A program made the position numbers and the translations under genes. 9,720 nt of DNA from RGIG3872 sp045660245 (GTDB taxonomy: Bacteria > Bacillota > Clostridia > Christensenellales > UBA1242): NCBI GenBank assembly GCA_045660245.1, contig JAZRDJ010000076.1, forward strand, positions 1 through 9,720. The letters run 5' to 3'. How positions within the stretch are numbered: position 1 is the first letter of the stretch; every line of letters begins with the position of its first letter. A model generated the notes under the pieces. It searched no databases. It was not told the DNA's origin and worked only from the letters and a program-made list of their open reading frames with translations. Shown here one piece after another: positions 1-6,572 of the stretch.

Positions 1-550
1 GATCGTAGCCATGTCGTTCTGTGAGCCAAGGAGATGTTCCATGGAGTTGTCTTCCTAAGACCGCTTGGCCTCCGACTTCGATCAGTCTCTGGTTTGATGA
101 ACCTCTGAATTTGAGCATCAAATTTTTGAGGGAATCCACAAATGGGCCATCAACCATGACATCAATGCACGACAACAACTCGTCTGTGTCTTTTGTGTGT
201 GCTCGCCCGCCAGGAACCAAATCTTTGTCAAATACATAACCGGTATAGCACCAAATTGTTTTATTTGGGAAGTGTTCCTTGAATTTTTTCACAAATGGAA
301 GCAATCCTTCTTGATTTCTTGGATCCATTGGCTCGCCGCCAAGTAGTGTCAATCCTTCAATATATGCAGGTGTGCAAAGTTTGATGATTTCATTTTCGGT
401 TTCAGTGGTAAAAATCTTTCCGTATTCAAAGTCCCATGTTTCTGGGTTGAAGCAGTTTTTGCAATGGTGTGTACAACCAGATACAAAGAGTGTGACCCTC
501 ACACCTGGACCATTTGCAATATCTGCTGATTTGATATTTCCGTAATACAT
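1..550 (-). CDS. nrdG: Anaerobic ribonucleotide reductase activating protein (radical SAM), partial at left edge
   Basis: NrdG cleaves S-adenosylmethionine with a [4Fe-4S] cluster and installs the glycyl radical on NrdD. Seen: 183 codons are open from ATG at 550 down to position 2, with no stop in the window. The cluster motif CX3CX2C is at C26, C30 and C33 (SGCTHHCKNC). The GGEP motif follows at 71-74 and the family's RGSSNQ motif at 149-154. An AAGGA ribosome binding site precedes the ATG. The gene starts only 10 bp after the nrdD stop, so the two are co-transcribed and probably translationally coupled. Many NrdG proteins are about 155-175 residues, so the frame is already long. The residues after about 159 (Gly-, Trp- and His-rich) match nothing I recognise, and the DNA there is more GC-rich than the rest of the gene. 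The identification is secure; the C-terminus is not. Confidence 0.95.
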   Translation of the reverse strand, partial: MYYGNIKSADIANGPGVRVTLFVSGCTHHCKNCFNPETWDFEYGKIFTTETENEIIKLCTPAYIEGLTLLGGEPMDPRNQEGLLPFVKKFKEHFPNKTIWCYTGYVFDKDLVPGGRAHTKDTDELLSCIDVMVDGPFVDSLKNLMLKFRGSSNQRLIEVGGQAVLGRQLHGTSPWLTERHGYD

Positions 551-560
551 AATTTCCTTT

Positions 561-2738
561 TTATAGATGCAAAACTCTGTCTCTGATTTCTTGTGTTCGG
601 CCTTGATTCCAGAACTGTGAACCGATGTAGCCACAAGTTCGTCTTGCAACGTTCATTTTTGTTTGTTCTGTGTTTCCGCAATTTGGACATTTCCAAATGA
701 GTTTGCCGTCTTCATTTTCTGTGATTTGAATTTCGCCATCAAAACCGCATTCCATACAGAAGTCACTCTTTGTGTTGAGTTCAGCATACATAATATTGTC
801 ATAAATAAATTTCATGACTTCAAGCACTGCTTCGAGGTTGTTTTGCATGTTTGGAACTTCAACATAACTGATTGCTCCACCAGGGCTGAGGGCTTGGAAT
901 TCACTTTCAAATGCGAGTTTTTCAAACGCATTCATTTCTTCCGTTACGTGAACATGATAACTATTTGTGATGTAGTTTCTGTCAGTAACACCAGGAATGA
1001 TGCCAAATCTCTTTTGAAGACATTTTGCAAATTTGTATGTTGTGCTTTCAAGTGGCGTGCCATAAAGTGAGTAGTCAATATTTTCAGCCTCTTTCCATTT
1101 TTTTGTGTATTCGTTGAGTTTTTTCATGATCTCAAGACCGAGTTCTTTGCCCTCTGGTTCCGTGAGTTTTTTGCCTGAAAGAGCAAACACAGTTTCCCAA
1201 AGACCAGCATAACCAAGAGAAATTGTTGAATATCCACCATGGAGAAGTTTGTCAATTTTCTCACCTGGAGCAAGACGAGCGAGTGCACCATGTTGCCAGA
1301 GGATTGGAGATGCGTCAGAAAGTGTTCCTGTGAGACGTTCGTGTCTGCACTGAAGCCCCTTGTGACAAAGTTCCATTCTTTCATCAAAGATTTCCCAGAA
1401 TTTTTCCATATCTTTGTTTGCAGAGAGGGCAATATCGATGAGGTTCACAGTTACAACGCCTTGGTTGAATCTTCCGTAATATTTTGGGTTTCCGTCTTCG
1501 TCAATGAATGGAGTCAAGAAACTTCTGCAACCCATGCAAGTGTAGCAGTTGCCGTGACCATTTTTGTCAACTTTGAGTTCAAGCATCTTCTTTTCAGAAA
1601 TATAGTCTGGAACCATTCTTTTTGCTGTACATTCTGCAGCGATTTTTGTGAGGTAATAATATGGGCTATCTTCGTGAATGTTTTGTTCTTCAAGTACATA
1701 AATGAGTTTTGGGAATGCTGGTGTAACATAAACACCCTTTTGGTTTTTGACACCCTTGATCCTTTGTCTTAAGGTTTCTTCGATCATAAGAGCGAGGTCT
1801 TTTCTTTCTCTTTCATTCTTTGCTTCACCCAAATACATGAAGACTGTAATGAATGGTGCTTGACCATTTGTTGTCATGAGAGTAACAACTTGATACTGAA
1901 TTGTTTGAATTCCTTTGTTAATCTCGTCGCGAACTCGATCTTCAACCATTCTGTCGATTTGCTCGTCACTTGCTGGGATTTGAAGTCTGTTGAATGATTG
2001 CATAATTTCTTTTCTGAATTTGCGTCTTGAAACATCAACAAATGGGGCAAGGTGAGCAAGACTAATACTTTGTCCACCATATTGAGAACTTGCGACTTGA
2101 GCAATGATTTGTGTCGCAATGTTGCAGGCTGTAGAGAATGAATGTGGTGTTTCGATCATTGTTCCACTGATGACTGTTCCGTTTTGAAGCATGTCTTCAA
2201 GGTTCACAAGATCGCAGTTGTGCATACGTTGAGCAAAGTAGTCAGCGTCATGGAAATGAAGAAGACCAGCATCGTGTGCATTCATTACTTCTTCAGGAAC
2301 CAAAAATCTGCGACAGAGGTCTTTTGAAACTTCACCAGCCATATAGTCTCTTTGAACAGAGTTGACAGTTGGGTTCTTGTTTGAGTTTTCTTGCTTTACT
2401 TCTTCGTTATTGCAATCAATCAGGCTTAGGATTTGCTTATCGGTTGTATTGCTTTGGCGAACAATCGCGCGCGTGTATCTATATGTAATATAATTTCTTG
2501 CAACGGCGTATGCACCCATTTGCATGATTTGGTTTTCAACCATATCTTGAATTTCTTCAACACTTGATGCTCTTTTTCTTTCTTCACATGCTTGTTCAAC
2601 ATTGTTTGCAATTGTGTTGATTTGCATGTTCGAAAGTCTTACATTTTCGTCAACAGAAGCGTGTGCTTTTGAGAGAGCGTTGATGATTTTGTTCATATCA
2701 AAGTTTTCTTCCGCACCACTTCTTTTGATAATTTTCAT
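561..2738 (-). CDS. nrdD: Anaerobic ribonucleoside-triphosphate reductase (class III), catalytic subunit
   Basis: This enzyme reduces ribonucleoside triphosphates to deoxyribonucleotides in the cytoplasm under anaerobic conditions, typically with formate as reductant. Seen in the 725-residue protein: an N-terminal ATP-cone (about 1-95, starting MKIIKRSGAEENFD) that senses ATP/dATP; the HNCDL active-site region with C175; the YTCMGCRSF segment with C401 and C404, one of which is expected to be the second catalytic cysteine; a C-terminal zinc site of two CXXC pairs (C661/C664 and C684/C687); and the glycyl-radical motif RRTCGYIG with the radical Gly at 703. The length is normal for bacterial NrdD and no key residue is missing. 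The start is supported by AGGAGG at 2747-2752, 8 nt upstream. nrdG follows 10 bp downstream, and NrdR boxes lie upstream, so repression by NrdR is likely. Confidence 0.98.
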   Translation of the reverse strand: MKIIKRSGAEENFDMNKIINALSKAHASVDENVRLSNMQINTIANNVEQACEERKRASSVEEIQDMVENQIMQMGAYAVARNYITYRYTRAIVRQSNTTDKQILSLIDCNNEEVKQENSNKNPTVNSVQRDYMAGEVSKDLCRRFLVPEEVMNAHDAGLLHFHDADYFAQRMHNCDLVNLEDMLQNGTVISGTMIETPHSFSTACNIATQIIAQVASSQYGGQSISLAHLAPFVDVSRRKFRKEIMQSFNRLQIPASDEQIDRMVEDRVRDEINKGIQTIQYQVVTLMTTNGQAPFITVFMYLGEAKNERERKDLALMIEETLRQRIKGVKNQKGVYVTPAFPKLIYVLEEQNIHEDSPYYYLTKIAAECTAKRMVPDYISEKKMLELKVDKNGHGNCYTCMGCRSFLTPFIDEDGNPKYYGRFNQGVVTVNLIDIALSANKDMEKFWEIFDERMELCHKGLQCRHERLTGTLSDASPILWQHGALARLAPGEKIDKLLHGGYSTISLGYAGLWETVFALSGKKLTEPEGKELGLEIMKKLNEYTKKWKEAENIDYSLYGTPLESTTYKFAKCLQKRFGIIPGVTDRNYITNSYHVHVTEEMNAFEKLAFESEFQALSPGGAISYVEVPNMQNNLEAVLEVMKFIYDNIMYAELNTKSDFCMECGFDGEIQITENEDGKLIWKCPNCGNTEQTKMNVARRTCGYIGSQFWNQGRTQEIRDRVLHL

Positions 2739-2746
2739 AAGTTTTT

Positions 2747-2752
2747 CCTCCT
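2747..2752 (-). promoter_or_regulatory. Ribosome binding site of nrdD
   Basis: A full AGGAGG Shine-Dalgarno sequence lies 8 nt before the nrdD ATG and fixes that start. Confidence 0.9.
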
Positions 2753-2798
2753 AAGTAAAAATGATTTTTGGCCACATGACCGATATTGTACAGTACCT

Positions 2799-2828
2799 AC
2801 ATTACTACAATATATTGTGTCTAGTCAA
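2799..2828 (-). promoter_or_regulatory. Predicted nrdDG promoter
   Basis: Read on the minus strand, TTGACT (2823-2828, 5/6 to the -35 consensus) is followed after 18 bp by TAATGT (2799-2804) as a modest -10. A competing -10, TACAAT, lies at 2785-2790 without an equally good -35. The spacer contains the better NrdR box, the usual place for a repressor site. Transcription would start near 2792 and give a leader of about 50 nt. The position is an inference from consensus matching. Confidence 0.5.
2805..2820 (-). promoter_or_regulatory. NrdR box, promoter-proximal
   Basis: The minus-strand 16-mer ACACAATATATTGTAG matches the known NrdR consensus acaCwAtATaTwGtgt at 14 of 16 positions. It lies between the predicted -35 and -10. 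NrdR is the ATP/dATP-sensing repressor of bacterial ribonucleotide reductase genes; its own gene is not in this window. Confidence 0.8.
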
Positions 2829-2836
2829 TGGACGTA

Positions 2837-2852
2837 TTTACATATATTGTGT
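2837..2852 (-). promoter_or_regulatory. NrdR box, promoter-distal
   Basis: The minus-strand 16-mer ACACAATATATGTAAA matches the NrdR consensus at 11 of 16 positions. Its first 11 bases are identical to those of the proximal box. The two boxes are 32 bp apart with a 16-bp linker, about three helical turns, which is the spacing typical of paired NrdR boxes. Confidence 0.72.
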
Positions 2853-3049
2853 TTTTGTTTATTTTACATAAACTTATTATTGATTCAAAAAAATGTTGAC
2901 AGGAAAAGGAAGAAACAAGATCTTTTTGATGCAAAATTTTAATTGGCAAGAAAGCATTATTTTGCTGTGAGATTTATACATTTTAAGAATTTTTTCAATT
3001 AGTAATTGTGTAAATCTTCAAAATCAGCAATTAAATTTAAATTTAAGAA
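2853..3049. other. AT-rich intergenic DNA, no gene seen
   Basis: This separates the divergent nrdDG and tRNA promoters. It holds a small dyad (CAATT-AGT-AATTG at 2996-3008), a 10-bp direct repeat TTTAAGAATT (2982-2991 and 3042-3051), and the palindromic AT tract TTAAATTTAAATTTAA at 3031-3046. That tract sits just upstream of the tRNA -35 and could act as an UP element. A 25-codon frame starting at 2893 has no ribosome binding site and is not called. Confidence 0.5.
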
Positions 3050-3078
3050 TTGCAAAATCAATCTGCATATGTTATACT
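3050..3078 (+). promoter_or_regulatory. tRNA-Arg promoter, TG-extended -10
   Basis: TTGCAA (3050-3055) and TATACT (3073-3078) are separated by exactly 17 bp. TGT just before the -10 makes it an extended -10 element. The predicted start near 3085 leaves a short 5' leader before the tRNA, and the AT tract upstream fits a strong stable-RNA promoter. Confidence 0.8.
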
Positions 3079-3092
3079 ACTTCTAGTTTTGT

Positions 3093-3167
3093 GACCTCAT
3101 AGGTAAAGGGATATACCTTCGACCTCCTAAGTCGACATTACAGGTTCGAGTCCTGTTGGGGTCGCCA
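3093..3167 (+). tRNA. tRNA-Arg (anticodon CCT)
   Basis: The sequence folds into a complete cloverleaf. The acceptor stem is GACCTCA/TGGGGTC with one G-U pair. The D stem is GGTA/TACC. The anticodon stem is TCGAC/GTCGA around loop CTCCTAA, with anticodon CCT at 3126-3128. The variable loop is short (CATT), and the T stem is ACAGG/CCTGT around TTCGAGT. The discriminator is G (3164) and the CCA end is encoded (3165-3167). It reads AGG arginine codons. It stands alone, with its own promoter upstream and a terminator downstream. Confidence 0.97.
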
Positions 3168-3204
3168 AAAATATGTTTTTAAGACACGAATCTTGAAAAC
3201 AACA

Positions 3205-3236
3205 AAAAAGCACAGAATTTTTGGTCTGTGCTTTTT
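3205..3236. terminator. Bidirectional intrinsic terminator
   Basis: A perfect 12-bp stem (AAAAAGCACAGA / TCTGTGCTTTTT) closes an 8-nt loop. T-runs follow the hairpin on the plus strand, and the A-run gives a U-tract on the minus strand. It therefore can end both the tRNA transcript (38 nt after CCA) and the convergent repeat-protein operon, whose last stop is 24 nt away. Confidence 0.9.
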
Positions 3237-3259
3237 GTTTTTGAAGAAATTTTTTAATT

Positions 3260-3547
3260 TTAGATAAAGTGTGGATTATCTTTAATTTTTTCTTCGATGT
3301 CATCGCCAAGATTGATGAGTTTTTGGAGAAGTTTTTTGTTATCATAAACCAGTATGCGTGGATTGACAAGAAAGAGTTCTTTCAAATCACATTCTGGATA
3401 ACCATGAGTTACAAGCAAGCTGATATTCGTGCTAATGCGTTTTGTGTCAGCGAATTCGAGCTTTGGGCAAAATCCAACAAGTTCATCGATTTCTTCATCA
3501 TCTAATCCTAATGGATAGAGAATATGTCTGAAATTAATTTCGTTCAT
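3260..3547 (-). CDS. Small repeat protein of unknown function, coupled to the large repeat gene
   Basis: I do not recognise a named family. The 95-residue protein is soluble-looking, acidic and predicted helical, with no signal peptide or membrane segment. It carries short repeats resembling those of its large neighbour: GFCPKLEFADTKRIS (about 25-39), LVNPRILVYDNKKLLQKL (about 60-77) and KDNPHFI at the C-terminus, with prolines at 28, 63 and 92. These resemble mTERF-type helix pairs, but this is inference. A TTG codon at 3553 could extend it by two residues, but GAGGA at 3556-3560 is only 2 nt from TTG and 8 nt from the ATG at 3547, so I chose the ATG. The gene overlaps the end of the 962-codon gene by 14 bp, which suggests translational coupling. 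A terminator follows closely. Confidence 0.75.
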   Translation of the reverse strand: MNEINFRHILYPLGLDDEEIDELVGFCPKLEFADTKRISTNISLLVTHGYPECDLKELFLVNPRILVYDNKKLLQKLINLGDDIEEKIKDNPHFI

Positions 3548-6422
3548 GTTCAATTTCCTCTTGTGTGAATTTCATTTTGTTTTTTGGTCGTTGAAGATTA
3601 TACATGATTTCAATTTGTTTCAACGCATTTTTGTCGAGAGGATACATTTCCATCAAAATTTCAGTTGGAGAAGTTGCTTTCCCAAGTTCACTTGGAATTC
3701 TTGGATCATCAAATCCATTTAAATATTGAGCAAGTTTCTTCTCAGATGTTCCGAAACTAATTTCCATGTCATATTCAAGATTAAACCTGATTCTTGCATA
3801 CATCTTTGCTGGATTTATGAGATAATTTCGCGCGAGCAGATCTTCAACGCTTGCGCCAGCAATGCTGTTGAGCATGAATTTGAGTTTCATGTCAAGAGGG
3901 TTTGATGCCAGGAAGTTGAGTCCCTGAAGCAGTTGCTCACGAGTAATGCCAAGTCCAAGGGCTGTTTGAACCTTGCTCTCAAGTGTCCCAAGAGCATTGA
4001 GTGTGACCCGTGGTTTTTCTGAGATTGCGGCGGTTGTATCCTCAAAAGGAACATTCAACGACTCTGCAATGGTTTTACATTTTTTCAAAAGAAGTTCAGG
4101 ACTTGTTCCAATGGAATAAGGATGATTGACCAAGAGTTGTCTCGAGTGATCAATGTCGAGCATCAAAAATTGGTCACAGAACTTGAAAAATGCGTCATAT
4201 TCTTCTGGAGTTTTGAGTGCGAGATATGGATAGTTTTGGACGCCTGAAATAAAATCATCGTATGAGAGGTTGTAGTGTTCAAACAGATATGAACTTTTTT
4301 CTTTGATGATTTCAGGGGTAATTGCAGTAACGAGTGGACTACGTTTGATCATTTTTGCAAGTTCAGTTTCTGACACATCAAAAAGATTGCAAATGAAATT
4401 TGTCTTTTCGGGAGTGAGATTTTCAGTGTGGATGTCTGTAGATTTTGCATCAAAAGACTTAACTGTTTTGAAAAGTGTTTTATCTTCTTCTGAAAAGTCA
4501 AAATTTGGAATTTTGCCTTCATCAAAAGTTTTTGGTTTGTCTTGCTTTGTTTGAGTTGTTTGTGATGCATGAACAAGCGCTGCGTACCTTTTGTTTATTT
4601 CTGCTCGTGCCACATCGGTCAGTGGGTATTTTGCTGTGAGATCGCTCATGTTGATTCCCGTAATATTTTTGAGTTTGCTTGTAGAAATATATTTTGCAAT
4701 TCCTGGGCGAATTTCATCGTTTTCTTCAGCCATCATTCTGGCAAAAATTTCATTTTCAGAAAAAGAGAATTTGTCGGTCACAAAATCTTTGTCGGAAATG
4801 CCATTTAATCTTGCAAACTTGAGTCTGAGTTCAAGCCTGTTGATGTCGTGGCAGAAAATTGACGAATATGGATTGATGTCATCAATGTTGAATCCATGTT
4901 TGATGAGCATTGCAAATTTTTGTTTCATGGAATTTCTTTCATTTGTTCCACCCATTCGATCATAAATTGTCAGTCCATTTCTAAGTCTACTGTAATTACA
5001 TTCATTTTTTGGCCAGAACACGCCATAAGTATTTTTGATGATTTCAAATTGATCATCAATATCTTTTTGCTTGGTGTCATTGAATGGATATTTCTCAAGG
5101 AGATATTCAGTCGTGAGGCCAGTTTCTTCGAAGAAAGAAGAATTTGTTGCGTACATCAATGGTTTTTCAAGCTCGCCACTTTTGAATGCTTGCAATCTTG
5201 CAAAAACGAGGTCTGATGGAAATTTGTACATTCTATTAAAAAAGTCATTTGAAGAAATATTGATGATTTGTGCAAGTTTGATGCGTTTTTCGAGTTCATC
5301 TGATGGAATTGTGTAAATTTTGGGATGATAGTTTGCAAGTATGATTGGTAAATTATATCGCGCGAGAAGTTCAAAAGAATTTGTCATTTCTTCGAGGTTG
5401 AAAAATGGAAAGTTCAAACTTGATTTTACAAAATATTTGAGTTGCTCGGGTTTCGCTTTGAATGTGATTTGTACAAACATTTTCGCTTTTTGAATTGTTT
5501 GTTCTGAACAATTGATTAGATTTGGAGATTCAAGCAAATAGTCTTGAATTTTTTGCATATTGATGCCAGGGAACTCCCTTTTTAGGAAATCCAATCTTTC
5601 TTTGAGCACTTTTGGAGCAACATTATATTTTGCGCAAATCTGTGAGTAAACGTCCATGCTTTTGCTTGTGGATTGTGTTTCAGGGCTTGTAGTTTTGATG
5701 CCTTCAGGAAGAGTGGTGCTGAGATCTGCAATATTGTCACTGGTTTTGGCTCCCAAAATCGCTATGGAAGCTGGTTGATTCATTTTCTTTTGAGGCTCAA
5801 CAATTTTTTCTGGTTGAATATTGTCTGCTGGTTCTTCAGATTGGTGATTTTCAGCCAACACATCAGATTTCGTGATGCTTTCAAAATATGCTGGAAAATC
5901 AGCAGACAGTTTATCAAACACTTCAGGTCTATAATTTTTGAGATTTTGCATTATGAAATCATAAGATGACGTTTCAGGTTTGTATTTTTCAACAAATTCA
6001 CCTTTATTCATGTTCAGCAACTTTTCTGATTCGTTTGTGTGTGTGAAAATGTCATAGCCAGCAGGAAGATCACCTTGCAAAATTGCATTCATTGTTGAGG
6101 CCGTTCCATCAAAAAAAGTCTTGTGAGAAAGATTCCATGTGTCCACAACAGTGGCGTCAGGGTCTTTCAAAATTTTGAGAGCAGCTTTTGAGAGAAGATC
6201 TTTTGGATGCATTACTATAAATTGTGGATTTTTGACAATTTGTTCTTGAGTGTTTTCAAAATAAAGACCAATATCAATTGCCTGCATGATATTGTGACCA
6301 TATTTGTTCCAGTATGATTGGTCGGCAAGTTGAGGGAGTTTTTTCAAAATTTGTTCGGCTTCTTCATCATAAAAGTCAAATTCTTTTGTGAGTGCGTCAA
6401 AACATGTATTGTAGTTCTTCAT
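3534..6422 (-). CDS. Large mTERF-like helical-repeat protein of unknown function
   Basis: This 962-residue protein is not from a family I can name with confidence. It has no signal peptide or membrane segment, so it is probably cytoplasmic. Three regions are separated by polar linkers: 1-185; 256-616, after a Pro/Ser/Thr/Glu-rich linker (about 186-255); and 669-945, after a second linker (about 617-668). Residues 688-831 are four tandem units of exactly 36 residues, with prolines at 696, 732, 768 and 804 and a second [TS]PE motif at 702-704, 738-740 and 774-776. The same Pro-X6-Pro spacing occurs at 66/73. A larger module with an [FY]AR motif and a YP[FL] motif occurs three times. The pattern resembles mTERF repeats, which bind nucleic acid in organelles; that link is inference. 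The start ATG has GGAG at 6430-6433, 7 nt upstream. The gene overlaps the small repeat gene by 14 bp. Confidence 0.85.
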   Translation of the reverse strand: MKNYNTCFDALTKEFDFYDEEAEQILKKLPQLADQSYWNKYGHNIMQAIDIGLYFENTQEQIVKNPQFIVMHPKDLLSKAALKILKDPDATVVDTWNLSHKTFFDGTASTMNAILQGDLPAGYDIFTHTNESEKLLNMNKGEFVEKYKPETSSYDFIMQNLKNYRPEVFDKLSADFPAYFESITKSDVLAENHQSEEPADNIQPEKIVEPQKKMNQPASIAILGAKTSDNIADLSTTLPEGIKTTSPETQSTSKSMDVYSQICAKYNVAPKVLKERLDFLKREFPGINMQKIQDYLLESPNLINCSEQTIQKAKMFVQITFKAKPEQLKYFVKSSLNFPFFNLEEMTNSFELLARYNLPIILANYHPKIYTIPSDELEKRIKLAQIINISSNDFFNRMYKFPSDLVFARLQAFKSGELEKPLMYATNSSFFEETGLTTEYLLEKYPFNDTKQKDIDDQFEIIKNTYGVFWPKNECNYSRLRNGLTIYDRMGGTNERNSMKQKFAMLIKHGFNIDDINPYSSIFCHDINRLELRLKFARLNGISDKDFVTDKFSFSENEIFARMMAEENDEIRPGIAKYISTSKLKNITGINMSDLTAKYPLTDVARAEINKRYAALVHASQTTQTKQDKPKTFDEGKIPNFDFSEEDKTLFKTVKSFDAKSTDIHTENLTPEKTNFICNLFDVSETELAKMIKRSPLVTAITPEIIKEKSSYLFEHYNLSYDDFISGVQNYPYLALKTPEEYDAFFKFCDQFLMLDIDHSRQLLVNHPYSIGTSPELLLKKCKTIAESLNVPFEDTTAAISEKPRVTLNALGTLESKVQTALGLGITREQLLQGLNFLASNPLDMKLKFMLNSIAGASVEDLLARNYLINPAKMYARIRFNLEYDMEISFGTSEKKLAQYLNGFDDPRIPSELGKATSPTEILMEMYPLDKNALKQIEIMYNLQRPKNKMKFTQEEIEHERN
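3556..3560 (-). promoter_or_regulatory. Ribosome binding site deciding the small repeat gene's start
   Basis: GAGGA lies inside the last codons of the upstream gene, 8 nt before the ATG at 3547. It is only 2 nt before the alternative TTG at 3553, so it favours the ATG. Confidence 0.7.
3594..3911 (-). repeat. Module copy C of the large repeat protein
   Basis: Encodes residues 838-943. It has KLKFMLNSIAGASVEDL, then MYARIRFN, then SPTEILMEMYPLDK. The R of YAR (877) to the P of YP (928) is 51 residues, so this copy carries about 13 extra residues compared with A and B. Confidence 0.55.
3930..4361 (-). repeat. Four tandem 36-residue units in the large repeat protein
   Basis: Encodes residues 688-723, 724-759, 760-795 and 796-831. 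Each unit has a proline at its ninth position (SP, YP, HP, KP). The first three have [TS]PE seven residues later. Each is followed by a helix-like hydrophobic stretch and a polar end such as LSYDD, LDIDH or VPFED. The units are conserved at the protein level only; no DNA repeat is evident. Confidence 0.8.
4575..4877 (-). repeat. Module copy B of the large repeat protein
   Basis: Encodes residues 516-616. It has RLKFARLNGISDKDF, then IFARMMAEE, then TGINMSDLTAKYPLTD. The R of FAR (562) to the P of YP (600) is 38 residues, almost the same as in copy A. Confidence 0.65.
5025..5339 (-). repeat. Module copy A of the large repeat protein
   Basis: Encodes residues 362-466. It has RIKLAQIINISSNDF, then VFARLQAF, then TGLTTEYLLEKYPFND. 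The R of FAR (409) to the P of YP (446) is 37 residues. Copy B matches in order and spacing. Confidence 0.65.
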
Positions 6423-6450
6423 AAAATTTCTCCATTTTTTGAGTTGTTTA

Positions 6451-6472
6451 TTAAGAATAAACTATTCCTTAA
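6451..6472. promoter_or_regulatory. Near-perfect palindrome over the repeat-gene promoter, possible operator
   Basis: The plus strand reads TTAAGAATA-AAC-TATTCCTTAA; the arms are reverse complements apart from one extra base. It covers the predicted -10 and part of the spacer of the minus-strand promoter. That position would suit a repressor. I do not recognise the regulator. Confidence 0.45.
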
Positions 6473-6482
6473 TATAAGTCAA
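6454..6482 (-). promoter_or_regulatory. Predicted promoter of the repeat-protein operon
   Basis: On the minus strand TTGACT (6477-6482) is followed after 17 bp by TATTCT (6454-6459). The -35 is good (5/6) and the -10 is fair (4/6). Transcription would start about 25 nt before the ATG at 6422. Confidence 0.6.
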
Positions 6483-6513
6483 TATACATTATGTATGAAC
6501 ATGATATTATATA

Positions 6514-6542
6514 TTGCTTTTTTTGTTTGAGTTTGATAAAAT
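6514..6542 (+). promoter_or_regulatory. Predicted promoter of the flavoprotein operon
   Basis: TTGCTT (6514-6519) and TAAAAT (6537-6542) are 17 bp apart. TGA just before the -10 makes an extended -10 that can offset the weak -35. It is divergent from the repeat-gene promoter within the 150-bp intergenic region. Confidence 0.65.
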
Positions 6543-6562
6543 ATTGTTGTAAAAAATTGTGT

Positions 6563-6566
6563 GGAG
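6563..6566 (+). promoter_or_regulatory. Ribosome binding site deciding the start of the first flavoprotein gene
   Basis: GGAG lies 6 nt before the ATG at 6573. An in-frame GTG at 6561 overlaps this site and so is unlikely to be the start. Confidence 0.75.
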
Positions 6567-6572
6567 AAAGCA

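Noticed and set aside
1239..1772. A 177-residue plus-strand frame inside nrdD
   Set aside because: It lies fully antisense to well-conserved NrdD sequence, has no ribosome binding site support and no recognisable domain.
2893..2970. A 25-codon plus-strand frame between nrdD and the tRNA
   Set aside because: It has no Shine-Dalgarno sequence. The TTGACA within it has no -10 at proper spacing, so it is not a promoter either.
3093..3260. tRNA-Arg as an integration site for a genomic island carrying the repeat genes
   Set aside because: No integrase gene and no second copy of the tRNA 3' end were seen in the window. The repeat genes are similar in base use to their neighbours.
3127..3369. An 80-residue minus-strand frame ending in TPTGLEPVMST
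   Set aside because: Its C-terminus is the antisense of the tRNA-Arg gene, a well-known false ORF type, and the rest crosses the terminator and the small repeat gene in another frame.
3534..6422. PPR, TPR or ankyrin protein
   Set aside because: The period is 36 residues with Pro-X6-Pro spacing, without the TPR W/G/Y pattern, ankyrin TPLH motif or PPR consensus.
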